Shown here: positions 7,773-14,146 of the stretch, piece after piece
Layout of the letters: each line of letters starts with the position of its first letter
Position numbering within the stretch: position 1 is the stretch's first letter
Assembly: GCA_945877885.1 (NCBI GenBank)
Contig: CAMCSI010000012.1
Location: 1 to 14,411, forward strand
Direction: 5' to 3'
DNA from: Chlamydia trachomatis
GTDB lineage: Bacteria > Chlamydiota > Chlamydiia > Chlamydiales > 2-12-FULL-49-11
DNA: 14,411 bases
Program-made: the position numbers and the translations under genes
Notes under the pieces: generated by a model
Database searches by the model: none
What the model saw: the letters and a program-made list of their open reading frames with translations, nothing else
What the model was told of the DNA's origin: nothing

Positions 7773-8581
7773 TGCATCGCTCCTTGTGTCAATTGCTCAA
7801 TAGCTTGGGCAAGTTTCTGACTTCCATGTACTCTTCGTCCTTTTTCATGGAATAGATGATTGAGGGGGATATCAGCGATTAAAAACTGTTCTTTTCCTTC
7901 TTGGCTACGTGCGACTTCACGACCATCTGGATCGTAAATTACGCTATGACCTGGACAAACTGATGTACCATCATCAGTCCAAATCCAATCAGCAGAGATG
8001 AGCCAACAACGATTTTCATGAGTTCGGGCAACAAAATGACTATAGTATGGGGGACGTTTTGCGTAAGCATGATCCGAAGAGACTTTATTGCACATAGGTG
8101 AAAATAGAATGGTTGCTCCCTGCAATGCAAGAATACGTGCAGGTTCAAAATAATTTGTATCAAGACAGATGACAACACCAAAAGTAACGCCTTTGCTTTG
8201 AAAGGGTAAAAATTGATTATCCGAGGTAAAATAATCGTGGTATAAATAGTGTTTCCGTTGAATCCCAAGTAATTTGCCTTTTTCTATTACTGCTGCTGAA
8301 TCGTAAATTTTATCACTTTCTCGCTCACTAAAGCCAATAATGAAAGTGACTTTAAAGTGGGCAGCTCGTTTAAGAAAATTTTGGAAATCGGAACTCGCTA
8401 CTACCATTGAAGTTTGTTCAGCAAGTTCCTTTTCAGCATAATAGCCAGTTAAAAAACCTTCAGGAAAACAAAGGAAATTGATCTGCTCATCATCGGCTTT
8501 TTCTAAAGCCTCTATGATTTGTTGTAGTCGTTCTCCCATCAAATGTTTAGGAGTCGCTTGATAGGCTGCAACACGGATCAT
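7763..8581 (-). CDS. Carbon-nitrogen hydrolase, nitrilase superfamily
   Basis: A 272-residue amidase/nitrilase-superfamily protein. The Glu-Lys-Cys catalytic triad is visible: Glu41 in CFPEGF, Lys110 in GIQRKHYLY and Cys139 in VVICLDTNY. Members cleave amide, carbamoyl or nitrile carbon-nitrogen bonds in cytoplasmic small molecules. Length and the beta-sandwich pattern (VAAYQAT at 4-10, SVIYDPDGREVA at 213-224) are complete. It sits inside operon B, overlapping the reductase upstream (ATGA) and the GTG start of the kinase downstream. The place between a DHFR-like reductase and two kinases suggests part of a detoxification set, but such hydrolases are also common housekeeping enzymes. Confidence 0.88.
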   Translation of the reverse strand: MIRVAAYQATPKHLMGERLQQIIEALEKADDEQINFLCFPEGFLTGYYAEKELAEQTSMVVASSDFQNFLKRAAHFKVTFIIGFSERESDKIYDSAAVIEKGKLLGIQRKHYLYHDYFTSDNQFLPFQSKGVTFGVVICLDTNYFEPARILALQGATILFSPMCNKVSSDHAYAKRPPYYSHFVARTHENRCWLISADWIWTDDGTSVCPGHSVIYDPDGREVARSQEGKEQFLIADIPLNHLFHEKGRRVHGSQKLAQAIEQLTQGAMQWK

Positions 8582-9132
8582 TTGACTACCTCATATTTCA
8601 ATTGCACTAAACCGCTTGGATAAGATTGGGTAGATACGAGGTGACATTTATGCTCCCTATTCATAGTGCTAAAGAGCGGGATTCCTGATCCTAAAACTGT
8701 AGCGATTACAGATATTGTGATATCGTCCACTAGTCCTGACTCCAAGAATTTAGATACAGTGATCCCTCCGTCAACCCACACATGCTTGATACCCTCAGAA
8801 TGAAGCACGGATGCTAGATCAGCCAGTTGTCCGCAAAACAACTCTGCTTCCTTCCTAACCTCTTTTAATGTATTACTTAGCACGATAACTCTTTTGCCCT
8901 TATACGGCCATTCACCAAAGCCAGAAACTACGTCATAAGTGTTCCTACCAAGAACTAATGCATCAATGCCATTAATAAATTTCTTAAAGCCGTAATCCTC
9001 ATCACCTACATGACCATACTCTAGCCAATCAAGGCCACCATCTTTACGAGCGATATAGCCATCAATGCTTGCGGCAATGTAGATGGAAATTTTAGGGCGA
9101 CTAGTGGTTTTGGTTGTCAAGGAACTGATCAT
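8578..9132 (-). CDS. Dihydrofolate reductase-like protein (RibD C-terminal domain family)
   Basis: A 184-residue protein of the DHFR/RibD_C fold, the stand-alone YwjB/YyaP-like type. Typical motifs are ASIDGYIARKDGGLDWL (21-37), LGRNTYD (61-67), VWVDGG (118-123) and VLGSGIPLF (146-154). These proteins bind NADPH and are thought to reduce pterin- or pyrimidine-like compounds; real substrates are mostly unknown. It is not a classical FolA. The gene is second in operon B, overlapping the TetR-like gene by ATGA and ending over the hydrolase start. Resistance to an antifolate would be a guess. Confidence 0.88.
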   Translation of the reverse strand: MISSLTTKTTSRPKISIYIAASIDGYIARKDGGLDWLEYGHVGDEDYGFKKFINGIDALVLGRNTYDVVSGFGEWPYKGKRVIVLSNTLKEVRKEAELFCGQLADLASVLHSEGIKHVWVDGGITVSKFLESGLVDDITISVIATVLGSGIPLFSTMNREHKCHLVSTQSYPSGLVQLKYEVVK

Positions 9133-9527
9133 AGGTACCGCTTAATGATTTTTTCTTTCATGGTTTTTAGAGGATAATTTTTGCCACTCAATAGATATTC
9201 TAAACTAATGCCTAGAAGGACTGAGCGGAGGTAGGTTGCTTCCATTTCAGGATCAGCAATCCCGAGGTCTTTGTAGAGTTGTTGTTCTGCGGCAAAAAGG
9301 CGATCAAATTGCGCCTTATATTTTTTCATAGCTTCTTGAATAGCAGCGATACCTTCTGTTGACAGATAGAGCATATACAGGAATCGCAACCGGTCTGATC
9401 TTGTTTCCAGTTCATTCAGCACAAAGTCAATTAAAAATACGATTCGTTCTTTAGGGTCTTGGATCGCTTCCAAGTTTTCTACGGGGGGTGTTCGCTCTTC
9501 CAATTTTAAATCAGTTAGCTGTTTCAT
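9129..9527 (-). CDS. TetR-family regulator lacking its DNA-binding domain
   Basis: A 132-residue helical protein resembling only the C-terminal ligand-binding and dimerisation part of a TetR regulator: DPKERIVFLIDFVLNELE, LRFLYMLYLSTEG, then YLRSVLLGISLEYLLSG and PLKTMKEKIIKRYL. TetR proteins are about 190-210 residues; the roughly 50-60-residue N-terminal helix-turn-helix is missing. It is not hidden upstream: an in-frame TAG lies two codons before the ATG and only 55 bases separate the start from the palindromic operator. AGGGG precedes the ATG, so this short form may still be made. As first gene of operon B it should be the local repressor; without the HTH it cannot bind DNA by itself. A dominant-negative or ligand-sequestering role is possible but speculative. 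Confidence 0.78.
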   Translation of the reverse strand: MKQLTDLKLEERTPPVENLEAIQDPKERIVFLIDFVLNELETRSDRLRFLYMLYLSTEGIAAIQEAMKKYKAQFDRLFAAEQQLYKDLGIADPEMEATYLRSVLLGISLEYLLSGKNYPLKTMKEKIIKRYL

Positions 9528-9568
9528 GTACCCCTATATGATTACAGATTTCAATAATCAAAACGGAG

Positions 9569-9597
9569 AGAATAGCAGATACTGACCGATCGGTCAA
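9569..9597 (-). promoter_or_regulatory. Promoter of operon B
   Basis: On the minus strand TTGACC (9597-9592) and TATTCT (9574-9569) are spaced by exactly 17 bases, about 40 bases before the TetR-like start codon. The -35 box is part of the 14-bp palindrome at 9583-9596, the usual arrangement for repression by a TetR protein. Confidence 0.7.
9583..9596. promoter_or_regulatory. TetR-type operator palindrome
   Basis: TGACCGATCGGTCA is a perfect 14-bp palindrome of the TGACCGnnCGGTCA kind bound by many TetR-family repressors. It overlaps the -35 box of operon B. The repressor encoded next to it has lost its HTH. Confidence 0.75.
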
Positions 9598-9660
9598 TGA
9601 TATTGTTTTTTTGAACGCTGATCAGATTATTATGCGCACTCAGTCAAAAATTAATTTCCA

Positions 9661-9690
9661 TTGTGCATAAATCACCAGGCTCTGTAAAAT
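9661..9690 (+). promoter_or_regulatory. Candidate promoter of the padR-monooxygenase pair
   Basis: TTGTGC (9661-9666) and TAAAAT (9685-9690) are spaced by 18 bases, giving a start near 9697 and a very short leader. The -10 overlaps the left arm of the dyad at 9686-9710, suiting repression. The -35 is weak. Confidence 0.45.
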
Positions 9691-9710
9691 ACCCAGCAAC
9701 TAGGTATTTT
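9686..9710. promoter_or_regulatory. Inverted repeat, likely PadR operator
   Basis: AAAATACC (9686-9693) and GGTATTTT (9703-9710) form a perfect 8-bp dyad around 9 bases. ATAC...GTAT dyads just before the gene are typical of autoregulated PadR-family genes. The right arm covers the AGG that serves as ribosome site for the ATG at 9713, so binding would block both the promoter and the start. Confidence 0.6.
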
Positions 9711-9712
9711 TA

Positions 9713-10234
9713 ATGAAAGCATCTAACAAAACAAGATATGCCATTCTGGGGATCCTTTTTGATGGGCCTAGTACTGGATATGAGATCAAATCTCTTATGG
9801 GAAGATCAACCGTATATTTCTGGCGTGAATCTGATTCTACAATCTATCCGATGCTGAGGGTTTTGGCTGAGGAAGGAAAAGCACTTTCGGAAGTTTCCTA
9901 TGTGGGAAAGAAAAAGAAAGAAGTCTTTTCTATTACAGAGACAGGACGAGCGGAATTTAAGGCTTGGTTCGAAAGCCCAACAGGTGAGGAAACCCCACGT
10001 AACGAGTTTCTTCTCAAACTCTTTTTTATCACAGATCGGAAGAAGATGATTCGGCTATTTCAGGAAAGATTGGAAAAAGTTGAGAAGATACATAAAGAAT
10101 ACAAACAAATTGAAGAGAGGCTAGGGATTTTAACTGATTCGCCTCAAAAAACGACTCGTCTCAAAGCATTGAGGTATGGCATCGCTCTCCTTGAATCAGA
10201 AATTCAATGGTTAAATACTGAGAAAGGAGAATGA
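9713..10234 (+). CDS. PadR-family transcriptional regulator
   Basis: A 173-residue repressor with the PadR winged helix in residues 1-80: YAILGILFDGPSTGYEIK (9-26), DSTIYPMLRVLAEEG (41-55) and the wing KKKKEVFSITETGR (66-79). The C-terminal half (about 100-170) is helical, the Vir_act_alpha_C-type dimerisation region. PadR proteins usually repress a nearby detoxification gene until a phenolic or drug ligand binds. Its stop lies one base before the start of the FAD monooxygenase, whose ribosome site AAGGAG (10224-10229) sits inside this gene, so the two form an operon. The dyad at 9686-9710 is its probable binding site. The gene is intact, unlike the other regulators here. Confidence 0.92.
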   Translation: MKASNKTRYAILGILFDGPSTGYEIKSLMGRSTVYFWRESDSTIYPMLRVLAEEGKALSEVSYVGKKKKEVFSITETGRAEFKAWFESPTGEETPRNEFLLKLFFITDRKKMIRLFQERLEKVEKIHKEYKQIEERLGILTDSPQKTTRLKALRYGIALLESEIQWLNTEKGE

Positions 10235-10235
10235 A

Positions 10236-11402
10236 ATGAAAAACAAAATATTAATTATTGGGGCAGGGATTGGTGGGCTGGCTCTAGCCCAAGGTCTTGC
10301 TAGAGCTGGCTTTCATGCTGCAGTTTTTGAAAGAGATGAAAGCCCTGCCAGCAGACCTCAGGGATACCGGATTTCAATTCGATCGCTGGGAATGCAGGCA
10401 TTATCTGCGGTGCTGACGCCTGAAAAAATGAGCCGTTTGTCCAAGGCTAAAGTTGCGGATGTTGGAGATGGGTTTGTCTGCGCAAATGAAAAAATGGAAC
10501 CTTTTTTCAGTGTCCCGCAAGGACAGGATGCTGCTGTACAGTTCCTCCGCACTGAGCTGAGAAGTATTTTGCAAGAAGGAATCGACATCACATGGAACAA
10601 GCGCCTTTCCATGTTTGAAGACAAGGGCGATCAAGTGGTTGTTCATTTCGAAGATGGATCGCATGCTACCGGAGATTTGCTTGTTGGATGCGATGGAGGA
10701 GGATCCTCCGTAAGAGAATTATTGCCTTCTGTATTTGGAAATAGTTTGGGATCAATTCCAAGGGTGGTTGATAGCAATCGCGCCATTTTAGGAGGACAAA
10801 TCGATCGTACTCCGGAGTGGGATATGCTGCTTCCTCTCAACAGAACGGGACTGGTTCGTTTTCTCGGGCCAAATCCCCATTATATGACAGTCTGTTTTTC
10901 GGAAAGAGCTGATAGAAGCCCTACTGTTTACTGGGCATTTTCTGAAGTAATAGAAAATAGAAATGCCCCGTGGTATCAGTTTGATCAAGGATTAGAATGT
11001 CGCATGCGGATATTAGCTCATTGCAAACAGCTGATGGAAAATGAGCCTTGGCATAAGAATTTGAAGAAGTTGGTATGCGATACCCCAGCAGAAGCAATCA
11101 TGGCGCCTTGGCTTGTACGCACCACGCAATTTCCTGATTCAGATCGGTTTCCAATGGTTCCAACAGGAAGGACGACTCTTTTAGGAGATTCAGCCCATTC
11201 TATGCCCCCGGACAAAGCGTTGGGCGGAAATAATGTACTTGAAGATGCGAGATTATTATCGTCTTTGCTGGCAGGTGCGCCAAATCCTATTGATTGGCCA
11301 GGATTGATAGAAAAATATGAAAGAGAAATGTTTGCCAGAGCAAGAGCCGCCATTCATGAATCTGAAAGCGCAGTTGAGTACTTCCGCAATCTTCGTTCCT
11401 AA
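10236..11402 (+). CDS. FAD-dependent monooxygenase (class A flavoprotein, PHBH fold)
   Basis: A 388-residue flavoprotein hydroxylase. Dinucleotide-binding GAGIGG is at 9-14 with the acidic end of the second strand at Glu32, the conserved DG region is GCDGGGSSVR (151-160), and the second FAD motif LLGDSAHSMPP is at 315-325 (Asp318). All three motifs that define the group are present. Such enzymes use NAD(P)H and oxygen to hydroxylate aromatic compounds, and some (TetX type) inactivate tetracyclines. The variable middle part (about 180-290) that sets the substrate is not recognised. It is cotranscribed with padR, which probably represses it, and a hairpin terminator follows 20 bases after its stop. 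No membrane segment is seen. Confidence 0.88.
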   Translation: MKNKILIIGAGIGGLALAQGLARAGFHAAVFERDESPASRPQGYRISIRSLGMQALSAVLTPEKMSRLSKAKVADVGDGFVCANEKMEPFFSVPQGQDAAVQFLRTELRSILQEGIDITWNKRLSMFEDKGDQVVVHFEDGSHATGDLLVGCDGGGSSVRELLPSVFGNSLGSIPRVVDSNRAILGGQIDRTPEWDMLLPLNRTGLVRFLGPNPHYMTVCFSERADRSPTVYWAFSEVIENRNAPWYQFDQGLECRMRILAHCKQLMENEPWHKNLKKLVCDTPAEAIMAPWLVRTTQFPDSDRFPMVPTGRTTLLGDSAHSMPPDKALGGNNVLEDARLLSSLLAGAPNPIDWPGLIEKYEREMFARARAAIHESESAVEYFRNLRS

Positions 11403-11421
11403 TCATAATGCTTTGAAAGGA

Positions 11422-11451
11422 CCCTCCCTCATTTTTGAAGGAGGGATTTTT
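11422..11451 (+). terminator. Rho-independent terminator after the monooxygenase
   Basis: CCCTCC (11422-11427) pairs with GGAGGG (11440-11445) around a 12-base loop and is followed by ATTTTTAAATTTT. It ends the padR-monooxygenase transcript. Confidence 0.85.
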
Positions 11452-11456
11452 AAATT

Positions 11457-11637
11457 TTAAGACAGCTCTCGATTAGCTAATATCTTCATCGCATCTGCCA
11501 TAAAGATAGCTAATCGGGGATGGAAGGGATCCAGCTGTTTTTCTGAACTCGGGATGTTCCGCATACAATTGGGCCATGGCTTTGTATACTTCTTTTTTTG
11601 CAGAATGGGTTTGTTCTGCTAAGGCATGGTGCTTCTT
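11457..11637 (-). pseudogene. C-terminal TipAS fragment of the MerR regulator, displaced and frameshifted
   Basis: The minus strand from about 11637 reads KKHHALAEQTHSAKKEVYKA, then MAQLYAEHPEFRK, which is the middle of a TipAS drug-binding domain. A one-base slip in a run of five T (plus strand 11538-11542) moves the frame. With one T removed the protein continues QLDPFHPRLAIFMADAMKI and ends LANRELS with TAA at 11459-11457, the normal end of TipA-class MerR proteins. It has no start codon, HTH or promoter of its own. The first residues, KKHHA, repeat those at which the MerR gene at 5357 breaks off. Between 11403 and 11807 this fragment, the terminator and the kinase tail are the only recognisable content; 11669-11807 shows nothing I can name. 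Confidence 0.85.
11624..11637. repeat. Right arm of imperfect inverted repeat at the inversion end
   Basis: GCATGGTGCTTCTT is the inverted partner of 5954-5967, with an exact TGGTG core (11627-11631) that marks the proposed right inversion end. The three mismatches fall on third codon positions of the MerR frame. Confidence 0.7.
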
Positions 11638-11668
11638 GCCCCCTGTGTCAGCGCAGTTGTCTCATTAA
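11627..11668 (+). pseudogene. Displaced tail of the APH(6)-like kinase
   Basis: The plus strand reads W-C-F-L-P-P-V-S-A-Q-L-S-H and TAA at 11666-11668. Placed after residue 273 of the kinase at 6783-5899 (ending LAESAAA) it gives a continuous frame and a 286-residue protein. A short tail cannot be proved by family resemblance alone; the support is the shared TGGTG joint and the matching MerR break. Confidence 0.55.
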
Positions 11669-11807
11669 ATATAATAATTGATAGACAAAGAGATCTTAAA
11701 GAATTTGAATAGAAATTATTTTGTTGTCCTGATTGAATCAGATGAGTTGCGTAAAAAATGCGTAAATTGAGTTCAGAAGCCTTGCAAATAAAGGAATCTT
11801 AAAGGAA

Positions 11808-11881
11808 TGGGGCAACCTGGACTTGAACCAGGGACCAACGGGTTATGAGTCCGTTGCTCTAACCAACTGAGCTATTGCCCC
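11808..11881 (-). tRNA. tRNA with CAU anticodon (elongator Met, or Ile2)
   Basis: A 74-base cloverleaf: acceptor GGGGCAA/TTGCCCC, D-arm GCTC...GAGC with AGTTGGTTA loop, anticodon loop CTCATAA (CAT at 11847-11845), T-arm CCTGG-TTCAAGT-CCAGG and discriminator A at 11808. No CCA is encoded. The start pairs normally (G1-C72) and the anticodon stem lacks the three G-C pairs of initiator tRNA, so it is elongator Met or lysidine-modified Ile. The last anticodon-stem pair (31-39) is an A-C mismatch in the sequence. Its 3' end faces the rearranged gene cluster. Confidence 0.95.
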
Positions 11882-11896
11882 GTAAAAGAATAGATC

Positions 11897-11925
11897 ATTA
11901 TAGACCACAATCTCCTTCAAGGCAA
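11897..11925 (-). promoter_or_regulatory. Promoter of the tRNA gene
   Basis: On the minus strand TTGCCT (11925-11920) and a perfect TATAAT (11902-11897) are 17 bases apart, ending 15 bases before the tRNA 5' end, a good position for a stable-RNA promoter. Confidence 0.75.
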
Positions 11926-11989
11926 GACTTTTTTTAGTAAACTATGTAGTGTCGTTTGAAAAAACATCGTTAAAATAAAAAATAGTAGA

Positions 11990-14146
11990 CTAAGGAGTCA
12001 TAAATCCATCGGCAGAGCCTTTAAACTCCTTTCCTATAGGAAGAGAACCGGTAAAATATTTATAGTAGATGGAGAGGGCATCTTTGTAATCTTCTACGCA
12101 GTAAAAGCAGTTGGAGATCCATTCAGATCCTTTGATGGTCCCTTTTTTTAGGTTTATTTTGTGATTGGAGGCGATCTTTTCTTTCCAATAGTCATAGGGG
12201 CCAAAAAGGATGAGGGGGGCGGGCTTTTTTGAGCCCACTTGGATTCGAAGGGTTTCAAGGGCAAATTCAAAGTCTGTACCGATACCACCCTCGAAGAAGA
12301 TAGGGAAGTCTAGTCCAAATTCAGATTGTCGGATAATGACTTGCTCAAGCCGGTAGGTCATTTTACCTTGGATAAAGTGATTCATCGTTTCTTGGGTATT
12401 TTCAGGTTCATGCGGTTTTCTAAAATCGACAGCGTGACCTATGGAAAGAAGATCGAGTTCAGAGGCGATTTGATTACCCATTGCCATAATACCAGGGCCG
12501 CCACCTGTTGCTATTGCGATAGTTTTATCTTCTCTAAATAGATCGTGATCAACTTTAGATTTCATATCGATCAGTCCTAAAAAGAGTTTGCGTAATTGCT
12601 CTATATGGGAGGTGATTTCAAAGCGGGTGCCGTAGACACCAAATATGGTTGCCTTTTCATATTGATCAATTTTATCAATTGGTACAAAAAGGCCTGTATC
12701 CATATCTCTTCGGGGAATATACTTTAGTAAAAGGTCGGTTTTTCTATCTGCCCAAAAGACATCCACATCTTGTTTTGCAAGACTTCTTAATAAAGATCGA
12801 TCATCATGGGAAAAGTAATCCCCATGATTATTCGAGGCTTTTGAAAAATAGATACCCTTTAGACATCTTGTTACATGCTCGTTTAGTAAAAAATTACCAA
12901 GTAAAGTGGATGGGAAATTTTTTGTAAATAGTATACCTTGTGAAGTGATGTAACCTTCTTGCATCGATTTAAGGATTGGATATTCCGCCTGTCCTGTAAC
13001 GTATTCGTGGATAGTCATTTTTTCTTCACGTGATTTGGCAAAATCTGGCAAAGATTGTGAGAGTCCAAGATCGCCAACTATCCAATCCTTTGGGGTAAGT
13101 TTTTCTAGCTGAAACTTTTTAACAATAAACACTGCGCAATTATCCTCAGCGGGGGCAGAATCCAAGGCTTTAAAGACCACCTCTTTTTTCTCAAGTCCTT
13201 CTCGTAGAAGTTCTTTATCTGAAAAGAAGAAAAATTCCCTATAAGGCTCAAGAGAGTAAAACTCTAATGGAATATGGGTGATTTCTTCTGTTGGTGGGTT
13301 ATTTGGATTTTCTGCGTGAAATTCAAATATATCCCCAGTTGTCATTTGAGGCTCTAGGATATCGGCGCTTGCGTGGTTATACCCTTTTGGCAAAGCGTCA
13401 TGGGCGACACAGGAAAATAGTGTTCGAATGCTCATTTTCATCGTTTTAACTAATAAAAAGTCGTTTTTGGGAATAACTCGAGGGTTTTGTAAATGTTGTT
13501 GATGGAGGTAAAGAAACCTTCTAAAGGAGGGCTTATTTTCATATAACCCTTTGACAACAGTGGGTAAAAACCCTTTGATGTATTCATCATAGACAAAAAC
13601 ACCCTCTAAAAGGGGGATTTTCACTAGAACTCGATGTTTTTCGCTATCATCTATGATGATCTCTTTATTATATTCTTCAGATAGAACAAGTAACGGGTTA
13701 CCAAAGGCGTCACTTTTACCGAACAGTCGATTTAAATAGTGAGAGGAGCGAATAATCCGGCGTGGATCTTTAGCAAATAGCTTTCCTACAAAAACACCAG
13801 GTGTTAGTAGGGATAATAGACTGATTCCTATAGAATTAAAAGAAAAGAGGGTGATTTGAACTTTTGCTGAGGAAAGAGTTTCAGAAAGTTCTAGATCATT
13901 TAGTCTGCTATCGATTCCCAGTTGGGCAAATGTGCTTTTAATATTAAAGGTAATATCTTCTTTATCAATGGAAAAGCCCACGAAATTTTCATGAATATCT
14001 TCTATTAGAATTTCAACTTTTGAAGAAGTTTCGCAAATTTTTTCGATTTTTGTGATTTTTCCATCAGGGGAGACTAAATCATAGGGTGCAGCGTAGGTGT
14101 TTTTTGGCATATTCCCAGATATAGGAAATGGGAGGGTTAACTTCAA
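11990..14146 (-). CDS. Large protein of unknown function with C-terminal LOG/lysine-decarboxylase-like Rossmann domain
   Basis: A 718-residue protein. The C-terminal third (about 498-690) has the nucleotide-binding pattern of the LOG/'lysine decarboxylase' family: TIFGVYGTRFE (500-510), ATGGGPGIMAMGN (546-558) and FFEGGIGTDFEFALE (617-631), with Arg599 in MTYRLEQ before it. Known LOG proteins cleave ribose-5-phosphate from nucleotides such as AMP derivatives. The usual PGGxGTxxE is here EGGIGTDFE. The first 490 residues match nothing I recognise; they are soluble with one hydrophobic run near 105-122. LOG enzymes are normally about 200 residues, so this is a large fusion. No clear ribosome site precedes the ATG; a second ATG 12 codons later is an option. 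It looks like stable chromosome outside the resistance cluster. Confidence 0.75.
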   Translation of the reverse strand: MKLTLPFPISGNMPKNTYAAPYDLVSPDGKITKIEKICETSSKVEILIEDIHENFVGFSIDKEDITFNIKSTFAQLGIDSRLNDLELSETLSSAKVQITLFSFNSIGISLLSLLTPGVFVGKLFAKDPRRIIRSSHYLNRLFGKSDAFGNPLLVLSEEYNKEIIIDDSEKHRVLVKIPLLEGVFVYDEYIKGFLPTVVKGLYENKPSFRRFLYLHQQHLQNPRVIPKNDFLLVKTMKMSIRTLFSCVAHDALPKGYNHASADILEPQMTTGDIFEFHAENPNNPPTEEITHIPLEFYSLEPYREFFFFSDKELLREGLEKKEVVFKALDSAPAEDNCAVFIVKKFQLEKLTPKDWIVGDLGLSQSLPDFAKSREEKMTIHEYVTGQAEYPILKSMQEGYITSQGILFTKNFPSTLLGNFLLNEHVTRCLKGIYFSKASNNHGDYFSHDDRSLLRSLAKQDVDVFWADRKTDLLLKYIPRRDMDTGLFVPIDKIDQYEKATIFGVYGTRFEITSHIEQLRKLFLGLIDMKSKVDHDLFREDKTIAIATGGGPGIMAMGNQIASELDLLSIGHAVDFRKPHEPENTQETMNHFIQGKMTYRLEQVIIRQSEFGLDFPIFFEGGIGTDFEFALETLRIQVGSKKPAPLILFGPYDYWKEKIASNHKINLKKGTIKGSEWISNCFYCVEDYKDALSIYYKYFTGSLPIGKEFKGSADGFMTP

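Larger units (their letters stand above)
5960..11631. other. Proposed inverted chromosomal segment, about 5.67 kb
   Basis: Two genes are broken at the ends of this segment and each missing half is found at the other end on the opposite strand. Left end: MerR N-terminal part (plus) fused to the kinase tail (minus). Right end: MerR C-terminal part (minus) next to the kinase's missing tail (plus). Reversing the segment at the CACCA/TGGTG cores rebuilds ...IIKKHHALAEQ... in the MerR frame and ...AESAAAWCFLPPV... in the kinase frame with no added bases at the joints. In the ancestral order MerR would be followed by the convergent PadR/monooxygenase pair, then operon B on the plus strand. No recombinase gene is visible in the window. 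Confidence 0.8.

Noticed and set aside
10358..11353. Several open frames antisense to the FAD monooxygenase
   Set aside because: They have no domain resemblance or ribosome sites, and the sense frame has all three FAD motifs.
11740..11768. GCGTAAA repeated twice, considered as an iteron or attachment site
   Set aside because: There are only two short copies with no further units and no nearby integrase or replication gene.
11669..11807. A small gene between the kinase tail and the tRNA
   Set aside because: All frames are short, AT-rich and interrupted, with no convincing start and ribosome site.
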